Shown: piece by piece, positions 7,626-16,457 of the stretch
How positions within the stretch are numbered: the first letter of the stretch is position 1
How the letters are laid out: every line of letters starts with the position of its first letter
Assembly (NCBI GenBank): GCA_027621535.1
Contig: JAQCBB010000009.1
Span: 1-37,768 of the forward strand
Length of the DNA stretch: 37,768 bases
Source of the DNA: Pseudomonadota bacterium
GTDB lineage: Bacteria; Pseudomonadota; Gammaproteobacteria; Burkholderiales; Methylophilaceae
Direction of reading: 5' to 3'
The notes under the pieces: model-generated
What the model was told of the DNA's origin: nothing
Database searches by the model: none
Seen by the model: the letters and a program-made list of their open reading frames with translations, nothing else
Made by a program: the position numbers and the translations under genes

Positions 7626-9418
7626 TTGTCATCCACTTTTAAAATAGCTAAAAAAGCTTCTTGAGGAATTTCAACATTTCCAACCTGTTTCATTCTCTTT
7701 TTCCCCTCTTTTTGTTTTTCTAATAATTTTCTTTTTCTACTCACATCACCACCATAACACTTTGCCAAAACGTTTTTTCGCATAGCTTTCACGGTCTCGC
7801 GAGCAATAATATTAGCTCCAATTGCTGATTGAATGGCTACATCAAACATTTGCCTTGGAATCAATTCTCTCATTTTAGCAGCTAGATCTCGACCTCTATA
7901 TTTACTATTTAATCGATGGACTATTGTTGATAGCGCATCTACTCGTTCGCCATTGACAAGAATATCTAATTTAACCAGATCAGAGGCTCGAAATTCTAAA
8001 AAATCATAATCCATTGAAGCATACCCTCTCGATACAGATTTTAACTTATCAAAAAAATCTAATACCACTTCATTTAGTGGGATTTCATAGGTCAACATCA
8101 CTTGCCTCCCCAAGTATTGCATATTCTTTTGCTCGCCTCTCTTTTCGTTTGCTAAAGTCATAACCGATCCAACATAATCTTGAGGCATTAAAATACTCAA
8201 GGTAATAATAGGTTCTCGGATTTCCTCGATGGTTGAAAGATCAGGAAGTTTGGATGGGTTTTCAATTTGTTTGATATCTCCATTTTTTAACAGTAATTCA
8301 TATACTACTGTTGGTGCAGTGGTAATCAATTCCATCTCGTATTCTCGCTCTAACCTCTCTTGAATAATATCCATATGCAGCAGACCTAAAAATCCGCATC
8401 GAAAACCAAATCCAAGCGCACTTGAGTTTTCTGGTTCAAACTTTAACGAAGCATCATTTAAACTTAGCTTCTCAAGAGAAGTTCTTAGTGCCTCAAATTG
8501 ATTTGACTCAACAGGGTAAAGGCCTGCAAATACTTGTGGTTTAATTTCTCTAAATCCCGGTAAAGATGATTCTGCAGGTTTTGCAGTGTGGGTAATGGTA
8601 TCTCCCACTTTGGCTATTGCTAATTCTTTAATTCCAGCAATAACAAAGCCCACTTCACCAGCCTCAAGTTTTTCTTTTATGAGTGGTTTTGGTGTAAAAA
8701 TACCAACTTGATCAACATTGAAATATCGTCCATTAGACATTAAAGTTATTTTGTCTTTCGTCGTTAAAATACCTTCGACAATTCTTACCAACATGACAAC
8801 GCCAACGTAATTATCGAACCAAGCATCAATGATTAAAGCTTGTAAATTATTTTTTGGATCACCTTTTGGAGGAGGAACGAATGAAACTATTTTTTCCAAT
8901 ATATCTGGGATTCCTAAACCCGTTTTGGCCGAACAAGGAATGGCATCTGATGCATCAATTCCAATCACATCCTCTATTTCACCTTTTACCCGCTCAGGAT
9001 CAGCTGAAGTTAGATCCATTTTATTAAGTACGGTAAAGACTTCGACATTTTGGTCTAATGCAGTGTAACAATTGGCGACTGTTTGCGCTTCAACTCCCTG
9101 GGAAGCATCAACCACCAATAAACCACCTTCACAAGCTGCAAGTGAGCGGCTTACCTCATAGGTAAAATCTACATGTCCAGGGGTATCAATTAAATTTAAA
9201 ATATAATCTTGCCCATTTTTGGCTTTGTATTTTAAAGTCACTGTTTGAGCTTTAATGGTAATGCCTCGCTCTCGCTCAAGATCCATAGAATCTAAAACCT
9301 GGTCATCCATTTCTCGATCTGCCAAACCTCCACAAGACTGGATTAAGCGATCAGCTAAAGTAGATTTACCATGATCAATGTGAGCGATAATTGAAAAGTT
9401 TCTTATATTTTTTTGCAT
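7622..9418 (-). CDS. lepA: Elongation factor 4 (LepA), ribosome-associated GTPase
   Basis: Translational GTPase related to EF-G, acting in 30S biogenesis and in back-translocation. G1 is AHIDHGKST at 12-20, followed by the [10 protein letters not shown] switch I region, DTPGHVDF (G3) and NKMD (G4). The C-terminal LepA-specific domain ends with basic residues ([16 protein letters not shown] region). The 598-residue length is exactly typical. It is the first gene of the lepA-tcdA operon. It is separated from degQ by a hairpin terminator (9444-9463), so its promoter must lie inside or before that short gap; none is obvious, and the ATG has no clear Shine-Dalgarno. Confidence 0.98.
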   Translation of the reverse strand: MQKNIRNFSIIAHIDHGKSTLADRLIQSCGGLADREMDDQVLDSMDLERERGITIKAQTVTLKYKAKNGQDYILNLIDTPGHVDFTYEVSRSLAACEGGLLVVDASQGVEAQTVANCYTALDQNVEVFTVLNKMDLTSADPERVKGEIEDVIGIDASDAIPCSAKTGLGIPDILEKIVSFVPPPKGDPKNNLQALIIDAWFDNYVGVVMLVRIVEGILTTKDKITLMSNGRYFNVDQVGIFTPKPLIKEKLEAGEVGFVIAGIKELAIAKVGDTITHTAKPAESSLPGFREIKPQVFAGLYPVESNQFEALRTSLEKLSLNDASLKFEPENSSALGFGFRCGFLGLLHMDIIQERLEREYEMELITTAPTVVYELLLKNGDIKQIENPSKLPDLSTIEEIREPIITLSILMPQDYVGSVMTLANEKRGEQKNMQYLGRQVMLTYEIPLNEVVLDFFDKLKSVSRGYASMDYDFLEFRASDLVKLDILVNGERVDALSTIVHRLNSKYRGRDLAAKMRELIPRQMFDVAIQSAIGANIIARETVKAMRKNVLAKCYGGDVSRKRKLLEKQKEGKKRMKQVGNVEIPQEAFLAILKVDDK

Positions 9419-9443
9419 GAAAGTTTAATAATATGAACAAATA

Positions 9444-9463
9444 AAGGCGCATACGCGCCTTTA
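9444..9463 (-). terminator. Rho-independent terminator after degQ
   Basis: AAAGGCGC (9444-9451), loop ATAC, GCGCCTTT (9456-9463) gives a perfect 8-bp GC-rich stem. On the reverse strand it is followed by a T-rich but interrupted run (ATTTGTT), as expected downstream of degQ, whose stop is 24 bp away. It separates the stress operon from lepA. Confidence 0.75.
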
Positions 9464-9486
9464 ATGTGATTTTACCCTAATCAATT

Positions 9487-10893
9487 CTAATTGGTTATTT
9501 TAATTGGAACGTAAAGTGTATCCCCGTTACGATAAACAAGTAAGGCAATTGTTTTGCCTTTTGCAATCTTTTGAATGGCTTGATTAAATGACTGAGCTGA
9601 TGTAATTGGATTATTATTTAATCCTAAAATTACATCGCCTTTCCTGATCCCAGCATTCAGTGATGCATCTGCAGATTCAACGACTATGACACCTGTATTT
9701 TCTTTGATTTGCTTTTTCTGCTGCGGAGTTAAATCTTTCACAACTAATCCGATTCTATTTTTTTGTATTTGATCAGGATTTTTGCGTGCAACCACCATTT
9801 CATCAGTAGGCATTTCACCAATTGTTATGCTTAAACTTTGTTCTTTTCCTTGTCTCAGAATAGCAACAGAGGCTTTAGTATTTGGCTTTGTCGCAGAGAC
9901 AAATTTTGGTAAATCTGAAGATATTTTAATATCTTTTTCGTTAAACTTTATAACAACATCCCCTGGTTTAAGTCCACCCTTATCTGCTGGAGACTCTTTT
10001 TCCACCCCAGCAACCAAAGCGCCTTGTGTTGTTTTCATTCCAAATGATTCGGAAAGTTCTTTGCTAATTTCTTGAATGGCAATTCCCAACCAACCTCTTG
10101 AAACCTTACCCTCTTTTTGTAGTTGCTCTGCTACGTCAATAGCAACATCTATGGGTATAGCAAAAGAGAGTCCCATATAACCCCCTGTTCTTGAATAAAT
10201 TTGAGAATTAATACCCACAACTTCACCAAAAGTATTAAATAGAGGGCCGCCTGAATTACCAGGATTAATTGCTACATCAGTTTGAATAAAAGGGACATAA
10301 TTTTCTTGCGGTAAGTTTCTTCCCAAGGCGCTAACAATTCCAACGGTCATAGTACTTTCCAAACCAAAAGGAGAACCAATAGCCGCAACCCACTCACCAA
10401 CTTTAAGTTTTGAAGGATCGCCAATATTTACTTTTGGTAGATTGTCTGCCTTAATTTTTAAAACCGCCACATCCGTCCTTTTATCAACGCCAAGTACCTC
10501 AGCTTGAATTTCTCTCTGATCACTCAACTTAACAATAACTGTATCCGCGTCATTAACGACATGGGCATTTGTGATGACAATACCTTTTGTATCAATAATA
10601 AAGCCTGAACCAGTTCCTATGACTTGCTTTTCCTGCGGCGTATTTCCATTTGGAGGAATCCCCCCAGGAAAACCCGGTATTCCGAATCGCTTAAAAAACT
10701 CTTGTAAATGTTCATCATACGGAAACGGTGGTGTGTTTCCTGGTTGAATCATGGTATTTTTAATTGAGGTAATGTTTACAACCGTTTTGCCTTGATTTTC
10801 GGCAAGCTCAGTAAAGTTAGGAAGAGTTACTGAGTTACTTATTAACGGGAACAAGATTACAAAAAGTGAAATCACAGTTTTAAAGAATTTCAT
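9487..10893 (-). CDS. degQ: Periplasmic Do-family serine protease (DegQ/MucD type)
   Basis: HtrA-family protease/chaperone that degrades misfolded envelope proteins. A signal peptide covers about 1-23 (hydrophobic core FKTVISLFVILFPLI). The trypsin-like domain carries the triad His111 (TNAHVV), Asp141 (TDVAVL) and Ser214 (GNSGGP). Two PDZ domains follow (about 265-350 and 380-460). The length of 468 residues fits MucD/DegQ. It closes the rpoE-rse operon, 17 bp after rseC, like mucD in Pseudomonas, so sigma-E control through the operon is likely. DegQ, DegP and MucD cannot be told apart by sequence here, so the symbol is approximate. Confidence 0.93.
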   Translation of the reverse strand: MKFFKTVISLFVILFPLISNSVTLPNFTELAENQGKTVVNITSIKNTMIQPGNTPPFPYDEHLQEFFKRFGIPGFPGGIPPNGNTPQEKQVIGTGSGFIIDTKGIVITNAHVVNDADTVIVKLSDQREIQAEVLGVDKRTDVAVLKIKADNLPKVNIGDPSKLKVGEWVAAIGSPFGLESTMTVGIVSALGRNLPQENYVPFIQTDVAINPGNSGGPLFNTFGEVVGINSQIYSRTGGYMGLSFAIPIDVAIDVAEQLQKEGKVSRGWLGIAIQEISKELSESFGMKTTQGALVAGVEKESPADKGGLKPGDVVIKFNEKDIKISSDLPKFVSATKPNTKASVAILRQGKEQSLSITIGEMPTDEMVVARKNPDQIQKNRIGLVVKDLTPQQKKQIKENTGVIVVESADASLNAGIRKGDVILGLNNNPITSAQSFNQAIQKIAKGKTIALLVYRNGDTLYVPIKITN

Positions 10894-10910
10894 AAAAAAA
10901 TATCTCCAAA

Positions 10911-11333
10911 TTAATTAAAGTATTTACTGATTCTAAGATTCAAATCCAAGCCAGAGGATCTTGTAAACTTTCGACTTATTGTAATCCCAAAAAAAACTCC
11001 AAAAATCGCTCCTAACAAGGAATATCCGACCGTATTGAAGTAATATTGTGCCAAAGACAAAAAAAATAAGAGTGAAATGAGAGGAACAAAATAAATCATC
11101 AGAGAAATTTTTAACAGTTTTCTTTCATCGTAATGAATATTAACAATATCTCCTTGTTTTACCTGAATATTTTTATCAACTACGATTAAATCACTTTTAT
11201 GATTCAAAAACTTTCCCCACAGGGAGTTACCACAACCTTGGTTCTTGCCACATAATCCACAAGGCTGGTCACGGTATGACTCTAAAAAAATTTTAGAGCT
11301 CGTGATCTTTACCACAATTCCCTTATCGCTCAT
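10911..11333 (-). CDS. rseC: RseC/MucC family positive regulator of sigma-E
   Basis: Small inner-membrane protein of the SoxR-reducing/RseC family. An N-terminal cytoplasmic part contains a cysteine cluster, Cys25-X2-Cys28-X5-Cys34. After a soluble region to about 70, two membrane helices occupy roughly 75-95 and 102-120. The 140-residue length is normal (E. coli RseC 159). It overlaps rseB by 4 bp (ATGA) and precedes degQ. RseC is a minor modulator of sigma-E in E. coli; its biochemical role is not settled. Confidence 0.88.
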   Translation of the reverse strand: MSDKGIVVKITSSKIFLESYRDQPCGLCGKNQGCGNSLWGKFLNHKSDLIVVDKNIQVKQGDIVNIHYDERKLLKISLMIYFVPLISLLFFLSLAQYYFNTVGYSLLGAIFGVFFGITISRKFTRSSGLDLNLRISKYFN

Positions 11334-12280
11334 TTAATTAAATTGACATTGTCAATTAAGATTGACAAAGTATTCATTGGCACAGCGCCAACCGCCATAA
11401 TCTGATAACCTTGTTTGTATTTAGCATGAATGTTATTTGAACCCTTTTGGGTCGAACCCGTTTGCGGTTTTTGATTTTTTGGAACAGGGTGTATAAAAAC
11501 TGAAATATAGGATAAGCCGTCAGAGTATACTATCTGATGAGCAATCGCGTTCAAGCCTGAATATCGTTTAGCATTATAGCTAACCTCTTCAAAACCTTGT
11601 GGCAATTGTTCAACACTCCAAAATTTTCGAACAGATTGTGAAATTTTATTTTCTTCGTTAATAATATATTTTTTTTGAGGGTCAACGGTTGGACTAAACC
11701 AACTCACATCGTAATTGGAAAGAAATTCTAAGTTTGTAAAAGATATGTTTTCAATAGTTTTTTGATTATTATCAATAACCATTAACTTAAGGGGTAAGTA
11801 TGTCTCGTTATCAAGCCATAAATGATAATTAAAACGATATTGATCTTTAGGATTAAGCACAATCATCGTCGATTGACGATTCGCCACTCGGAATGCCCCC
11901 CCATTAAAAATGGAATAGTTTTCTTTCAGTCTCTCAACATTAGCTGGAAAAATATTAGGGAACAGGCGGGCATTTTTATTTCTCTGTATAAGAATATTGT
12001 CATTATTGTTGTAGTATAAAAATGCGTCTGTTTGATGCATCAGCAACAAATTAGGCGCGCCATCTATCTTTTCAATTTTAAGAAATTCTTCATTTTTATG
12101 GTTAACATGAATCATCCGAGTGGAGTGTATATCTTGGTTTTCATCAACACTATTTAATATCCCTGAATAGCTTAGGTTCTGACTTGCAAGCGATGCTCTA
12201 TTAATTTTTTCCCAAAGATCAGACTCAGAAGCAGTCATGCCTGAAAAAGAGACAAAAAGAAGAAACAAGAATTTAATCAT
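11330..12280 (-). CDS. rseB: Periplasmic regulator RseB/MucB
   Basis: Binds the periplasmic part of the antisigma factor RseA, shields it from site-1 cleavage, and senses mislocalised lipoproteins or LPS. A signal peptide covers about 1-17 (IKFLFLLFVSFSGMTA). The LolA-like N-terminal domain (about 20-200) has LWEKINRASLASQNLSYSG near its start, and the smaller C-terminal MucB/RseB domain (about 215-316) ends with the GAVPMNTL segment typical of the family. It starts 1 bp after rseA and overlaps rseC by 4 bp. Confidence 0.93.
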   Translation of the reverse strand: MIKFLFLLFVSFSGMTASESDLWEKINRASLASQNLSYSGILNSVDENQDIHSTRMIHVNHKNEEFLKIEKIDGAPNLLLMHQTDAFLYYNNNDNILIQRNKNARLFPNIFPANVERLKENYSIFNGGAFRVANRQSTMIVLNPKDQYRFNYHLWLDNETYLPLKLMVIDNNQKTIENISFTNLEFLSNYDVSWFSPTVDPQKKYIINEENKISQSVRKFWSVEQLPQGFEEVSYNAKRYSGLNAIAHQIVYSDGLSYISVFIHPVPKNQKPQTGSTQKGSNNIHAKYKQGYQIMAVGAVPMNTLSILIDNVNLIK

Positions 12281-12281
12281 A

Positions 12282-12758
12282 CTAAATATTGGAGTGATAT
12301 CCAGCTTCTAGATAGTAATTTGGATTTCGTGTTGTAATTGAAAAATGATCTTCAATGATTTCAAGAGATATATCATCAGAAGCTAAAATCTCATTCACTG
12401 AATAGTTATTAGAAGATGAATTGAAATGAAAATTTGTGGCCAAAGATAATATAAAAGCAATTAATAAACCCAAGGCAAACACGAACACGTATTTCTTGTA
12501 ATCAAAACTTACTGAGGATTGATTGGATCTGAAGAAACCATTATAAAATTGAGTAGGCTCATTATTAATTTTTGACATAATTTTTGAAGTCAGCATCGGA
12601 TCAACATCTAGATATTCATTATTTATCACATCGCTAATCATTAGATATGTTCTATATTTTGATAAAGCATTAGAGTTTTTGGCAAGCTCATTGAGGCTTA
12701 CATCAAAATCTTTGCCTTTCAGTTCATTATCAATTATTGATGATATTATTTCTGACAT
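12282..12758 (-). CDS. rseA: Anti-sigma-E factor RseA
   Basis: Single-pass membrane antisigma factor holding RpoE at the inner membrane until regulated proteolysis. The N-terminal cytoplasmic RseA domain (about 1-65) has the family pattern SEIISSIIDNEL and the YRTYLMISDVI segment around 35-45. One membrane helix lies at about 91-108, followed by a short periplasmic tail of about 50 residues. At 158 residues it is shorter than E. coli RseA (216), mainly in the periplasmic part. It follows rpoE by 26 bp. Identification rests on position plus the N-terminal domain. Confidence 0.88.
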   Translation of the reverse strand: MSEIISSIIDNELKGKDFDVSLNELAKNSNALSKYRTYLMISDVINNEYLDVDPMLTSKIMSKINNEPTQFYNGFFRSNQSSVSFDYKKYVFVFALGLLIAFILSLATNFHFNSSSNNYSVNEILASDDISLEIIEDHFSITTRNPNYYLEAGYHSNI

Positions 12759-12784
12759 TTAATTTAATTCCTTACGTGTTATTT

Positions 12785-13474
12785 TTACCATCTTTTGTTA
12801 GATGTTTCAATCAAGGGTTTTAACTTTTCTGCAATCGATTCACGAGCTCTAAATATTCTCGAACGCACTGTTCCGATTGGGCAATCCATAATCTCAGCAA
12901 TTTCTTCATAACTCAAACCATCAATTTCTCTAAGTGTAATGGCTGACTTTAACTCTTCAGGAAGTTGTTCAATTGTCTCATTTACAGTAGCCGCAATTTC
13001 CTTAGTCATCAACGCGCTTTCAGGAGTTTCGTATGACCTTAAATCACCTGCATCGTCAAAATTCTCAATATCTTCAAGCTCTACATCGTTCATAGCCTTT
13101 GGTCTTCGACTGAGTGCCATTAAATGATTTTTTGCGGTATTGACACCGATTCGATAAAGCCATGTATAAAAAGCACTATCCCCACGGAAATTATTTATTG
13201 CTCGGTAAGCTTTAATAAAAGAATCTTGGACAATATCTTCTATCTCAGACTGGTCTCGAACCATTCTCGAGAGTAAACGAAATAATTTTTTATTATATTT
13301 TTCTACAAGGACGCCAAAAGCCTGTTTATCGCCTTTTTGTGCTTTTTCTACGAGTACTTGATCTATTTCGCGCTCCGGATTTTTCGGAGGATAATTCATA
13401 TTATTCTTATTTTGTGTGTCAGAATTTTCACTGTACACTCTTCTATTTAATTCAACAACTTTTAAGATATGCAT
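12785..13474 (-). CDS. rpoE: RNA polymerase sigma factor RpoE (sigma-E, AlgU)
   Basis: ECF sigma factor for envelope stress. Region 2 includes RLLSRMVRDQSEIEDIVQDSF followed by KAYRAINNFRGDSAFYTWLYRI, and region 4 contains LREIDGLSYEEIAEIMDCPIGTVRSRIFRARE; both closely match RpoE/AlgU. The upstream ATG (13474) has a good Shine-Dalgarno (AGAGG about 8 nt before), which supports 229 residues. However, homologues start near the internal Met26 (13399, NYPPKNPEREIDQ), which has only a weak AAGA upstream. The start is therefore uncertain. It is the first gene of rpoE-rseA-rseB-rseC-degQ and divergent from nadB, with a possible sigma-E-type promoter at 13496-13522. Confidence 0.95.
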   Translation of the reverse strand: MHILKVVELNRRVYSENSDTQNKNNMNYPPKNPEREIDQVLVEKAQKGDKQAFGVLVEKYNKKLFRLLSRMVRDQSEIEDIVQDSFIKAYRAINNFRGDSAFYTWLYRIGVNTAKNHLMALSRRPKAMNDVELEDIENFDDAGDLRSYETPESALMTKEIAATVNETIEQLPEELKSAITLREIDGLSYEEIAEIMDCPIGTVRSRIFRARESIAEKLKPLIETSNKRW

Positions 13475-13495
13475 TTTTTTGTCCTCTTATCTGAA

Positions 13496-13522
13496 TCTGA
13501 TAGCCTTTCAATAGAAAGGTTC
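13496..13522 (-). promoter_or_regulatory. Possible sigma-E-dependent autoregulatory promoter of rpoE
   Basis: The reverse strand reads GAACCTT (13516-13522), a 15-bp spacer, then TCAGA (13496-13500). The sigma-E consensus is GGAACTT, N15-16, TCAAA or TCTGA-like. Spacing and the GAAC core fit, but both boxes carry mismatches. The segment CTTTCAATAGAAAG (13505-13518) inside it is an inverted repeat. The 58-bp gap must also hold the nadB ribosome-binding site (GAAAGG, 13514-13519). Confidence 0.4.
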
Positions 13523-13532
13523 AAATAATTAG

Positions 13533-15116
13533 ATGCAATTTGATGTCTTAATTATTGGAGCTGGGCTCGCAGGTCTCTCCTCAGCTTTAAAGTTTGATAG
13601 CAATATATCAGTTGCTCTTATTGTTAAGAGACAGTTATCACTAAGTTCAAGTCACTGGGCACAAGGTGGCGTTGCGGGTGCGATCAATAGTGATGATAAT
13701 TTTAATTTGCATGAGCAAGATACAATTTCTGCTGGGGCTGGATTATGTCAATTAGAAACAGTTAGGCATGTCGTTCGAAATAGTGATTTATCTATCCAAT
13801 GGCTAATAGACCAAGGAGTTGAATTTACAAAAGTTGATGGGAAAAACTCTCTCCATCTAACGCGTGAAGGTGGTCATTCTTTAAATCGAATAGCGCATGT
13901 TGCAGATTTTACAGGCAAAGCCATACAAGATACTTTAATCCAAAAAGTACTCGGCCAAAAGAATATTACTGTTTTTGAAGAGCATTCAGCAGTAGATTTA
14001 ATTGTTTCGACCAAGCTTAAAAATAAATATTTACCAGAAAGATGCTTGGGTGCATATATTTTAGAAAATCAAACAGGCAAGGTGTTTAGCATATCTGCAA
14101 AAAAAACTATTTTAGCAACCGGTGGGGCATCAAAAGCTTATTTATATACCACCAATCCTCCTGTAAGCACCGGTGACGGAGTCGCTATGGCATGGCGTGC
14201 TGGATGTGAAATTCGAAATATGGAGTTTATTCAATTTCATCCCACTTGCCTTTATCATCCGATGGAGCGGTCTTTTTTAATATCTGAAACTGTTCGTGGG
14301 GAGGGTGGAGTCCTTCACCTTCCTAATGGTGAAAAATTTATGCATAAATATCATGAGTTAGAAGATCTTGCACCTCGGGATATTGTAGCTCGAGCAATTG
14401 ATAGTGAAATGAAGCAATATGGTTTAGAGCATGTGTATTTAGATATATCAATGCTGGATAAAAAATACATTAAAAAAAGGTTTCCAAGCATTTACTCACA
14501 TTGCTTAAAACTAAATATTGACATGACATCTGAGCCAATCCCTGTTGTCCCAGCAGCCCATTATTCATGTGGTGGAGTGGCAACTGACCTTAATGCAATG
14601 ACAACCCTTGAGGGATTATATGCAGTAGGCGAAACAGCTTGTACCGGGCTTCACGGTGCCAATAGACTTGCTAGCAATTCCCTGCTTGAATGTTTAGTCT
14701 TTTCATCCTCAGCAATTAATCATATTTCTGAAAATCTAAGCTTGGAGCATATACCTCTCCCGGAATGGGACGAAAGTCGAGTGTCTAATCCAGATGAAGC
14801 TGTCATGATTTTGCAAGTTTGGAATGAGCTTAGAAGATTTATGTGGAACTATGTCGGCATTGTTCGCACAAACCAACGCCTTAAAAGAGCATACGGTCGA
14901 ATTGAACTTTTAAAAGATGAGGTACAACATTATTATAATAATTTTCATATCAGCGCGGACTTGATTGAACTCAGAAATTTACTTCAAGTTTCAGAATTGA
15001 TCGTAATTTCTGCGCTTCAAAGAAAAGAAAGCCGTGGTTTGCATTATAGCAAAGACTACCCACTTAGAGCAGAAAAAGCAGTTGATACAGTGATAAAGTT
15101 AAATAAAAAAAGTTAG
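13533..15116 (+). CDS. nadB: L-aspartate oxidase NadB
   Basis: Flavoenzyme oxidising L-aspartate to iminoaspartate, the first step of de novo NAD synthesis, with quinolinate synthase NadA as partner (not in this window). The FAD dinucleotide motif IIGAGLAGLSSAL is at 7-19, SSHWAQGGVAGA near 39-50, and HPTCLYHP near 236-243. The succinate-dehydrogenase/fumarate-reductase-like HGANRLASNSLLECLVF segment lies near 367-383, and a helical C-terminal domain follows. The 527-residue length is typical. It is divergent from rpoE and followed after 7 bp by the SlyD-like gene. Confidence 0.96.
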   Translation: MQFDVLIIGAGLAGLSSALKFDSNISVALIVKRQLSLSSSHWAQGGVAGAINSDDNFNLHEQDTISAGAGLCQLETVRHVVRNSDLSIQWLIDQGVEFTKVDGKNSLHLTREGGHSLNRIAHVADFTGKAIQDTLIQKVLGQKNITVFEEHSAVDLIVSTKLKNKYLPERCLGAYILENQTGKVFSISAKKTILATGGASKAYLYTTNPPVSTGDGVAMAWRAGCEIRNMEFIQFHPTCLYHPMERSFLISETVRGEGGVLHLPNGEKFMHKYHELEDLAPRDIVARAIDSEMKQYGLEHVYLDISMLDKKYIKKRFPSIYSHCLKLNIDMTSEPIPVVPAAHYSCGGVATDLNAMTTLEGLYAVGETACTGLHGANRLASNSLLECLVFSSSAINHISENLSLEHIPLPEWDESRVSNPDEAVMILQVWNELRRFMWNYVGIVRTNQRLKRAYGRIELLKDEVQHYYNNFHISADLIELRNLLQVSELIVISALQRKESRGLHYSKDYPLRAEKAVDTVIKLNKKS

Positions 15117-15123
15117 GAAAAAT

Positions 15124-15606
15124 ATGAAAGTCTCAATGAATACTGTTGTTACCATCGATTTTGAACTCAAAGATAGTGACGGAAAAGTTTTAGAAAAAAG
15201 CAAAGAGCCGATTTCTTATCTTCATGGAGGGTTTGATAATATTTTTCCAAAAATTGAAGAGGCTATTCATGGCAAAACTCAAGGAGATGAAGTAGAAGTT
15301 TTTCTTGAACCTAAAGATGCTTTTGGAGAATACGACGAAGACTTGGTAAATATTGAATCCGAGGATAAATTTCCTGAGAAAAATGTCAAAATTGGAATGC
15401 AGTTTGAGGGAGAGGATGTGTCAGGTGATGAGGTCGTGTTTACCATAACTGATATTGCTGATGGTAAAGTTGTTGTCGATGGCAATCATCCTTATGCAGG
15501 TCTAAGGGTAATGTTCAAAGCAAGAATTGTAGAGGTTCGTTCAGCCAATCAAGAAGAAATTGAACATCAGCATGTGCACGGTCCTGGTAGACACCATCAT
15601 CATTAA
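15124..15606 (+). CDS. SlyD-like FKBP-type peptidyl-prolyl isomerase
   Basis: FKBP-type prolyl isomerase with an inserted chaperone flap (IF) domain, as in SlyD/SlpA. The N-terminal half-FKBP strand (MNTVVTIDFELKDSDGKVLE), the YLHGG loop near 32-36 and the IF domain (about 65-125, FGEYDEDLVN to DGNHPYAGL) match SlyD. The C-terminus is only 160 residues, ending in a short histidine-rich tail (HQHVHGPGRHHHH) instead of the long metal-binding tail of E. coli SlyD (196 residues). Nickel or zinc binding by this tail is plausible but unproven. Its stop overlaps the convergent suhB stop. Confidence 0.9.
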   Translation: MKVSMNTVVTIDFELKDSDGKVLEKSKEPISYLHGGFDNIFPKIEEAIHGKTQGDEVEVFLEPKDAFGEYDEDLVNIESEDKFPEKNVKIGMQFEGEDVSGDEVVFTITDIADGKVVVDGNHPYAGLRVMFKARIVEVRSANQEEIEHQHVHGPGRHHHH

Positions 15607-16403
15607 TGTTTTAATTCATCGCTCATATGTTTTTGAACAATCTTTATAAAATCATCATAAATTTTTCCGTTAGAAGCTAGAATATTACCTGTTTTAAGCC
15701 AAGCTTGTTTTTCGTTAAAATCAGAAACAATTCCCCCTGCTTCTTTTACCAATAAAGCTCCCGCTGCAATATCCCATTTAGATAAACCTATTTCCCAAAA
15801 ACCATCAAACCAACCGGCAGCAACATAGGCCAAATCAAGAGCTGCGGATCCTGGTCTTCTAATTCCTGAAGTGCTTAGCACCATCTCTTCAAACATTTTT
15901 AAGTAGCAGGGTAAATGAGAAAAATCTCTGAAAGGAATACCTGTTCCAATTATAGAATCTTTTAATTTTGTCTTTTTTGATACCCGAAGACGTCTATCAT
16001 TTAAAAATGCTCCTCTCCCTTTTGTTGCCGTAAATAAATCATTTCGATTGGGATCATAAATAACCGCTTGGGTGATTTCACCTTTGTGCATTAAAGCAAT
16101 AGAGACACAGTACTGGGGAAATTGATGAAGAAAATTTGTTGTGCCATCTAATGGATCAATAATCCAAATAAACTCAGAATTGTTATCATTAAATCCGGAC
16201 TCTTCGCCCAAAAAACCATGAGTTGGGTATGCTGTTTTTAGGGTATCAATGATTATTTCTTCAGACGCTAAATCAACTTCAGATACGAAATCATTAGCAG
16301 ATTTATTTTTAACTGTTAACCTATCTATATCTTCTGCGGCTCTTAATATCATGGAGCCAGCTTTTCGGGCTGCTTTAACTGCAGTATTCAGCATTGGATG
16401 CAT
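15603..16403 (-). CDS. suhB: Inositol-1-monophosphatase family protein SuhB
   Basis: Mg-dependent phosphatase fold. In E. coli SuhB also acts with NusA/NusB in ribosomal antitermination, a role relevant to the boxA-bearing rRNA leader at the other end of the window. Motifs: GEESG at 66-70, DPLDGTTNF at 83-91 (metal-binding Asp83, Asp86) and WDIAAGALLVKEAGG starting at 210. The N-terminus MHPMLNTAVKAARKAG is nearly identical to E. coli SuhB and supports this start. The 266-residue length is typical. It is convergent with the SlyD-like gene, sharing the bases of their two stop codons, and divergent from trmJ. Confidence 0.95.
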   Translation of the reverse strand: MHPMLNTAVKAARKAGSMILRAAEDIDRLTVKNKSANDFVSEVDLASEEIIIDTLKTAYPTHGFLGEESGFNDNNSEFIWIIDPLDGTTNFLHQFPQYCVSIALMHKGEITQAVIYDPNRNDLFTATKGRGAFLNDRRLRVSKKTKLKDSIIGTGIPFRDFSHLPCYLKMFEEMVLSTSGIRRPGSAALDLAYVAAGWFDGFWEIGLSKWDIAAGALLVKEAGGIVSDFNEKQAWLKTGNILASNGKIYDDFIKIVQKHMSDELKH

Positions 16404-16457
16404 TTTTTTTGTATGAATTTCTTAATTAATAATAATGTGTCATTCTAATGGAATAAA

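Noticed and set aside
15570-15603. Histidine-rich C-terminus as an engineered tag or vector contamination
   Set aside because: SlyD-type isomerases naturally end in histidine-rich tails, and the flanking genes continue without vector sequence.
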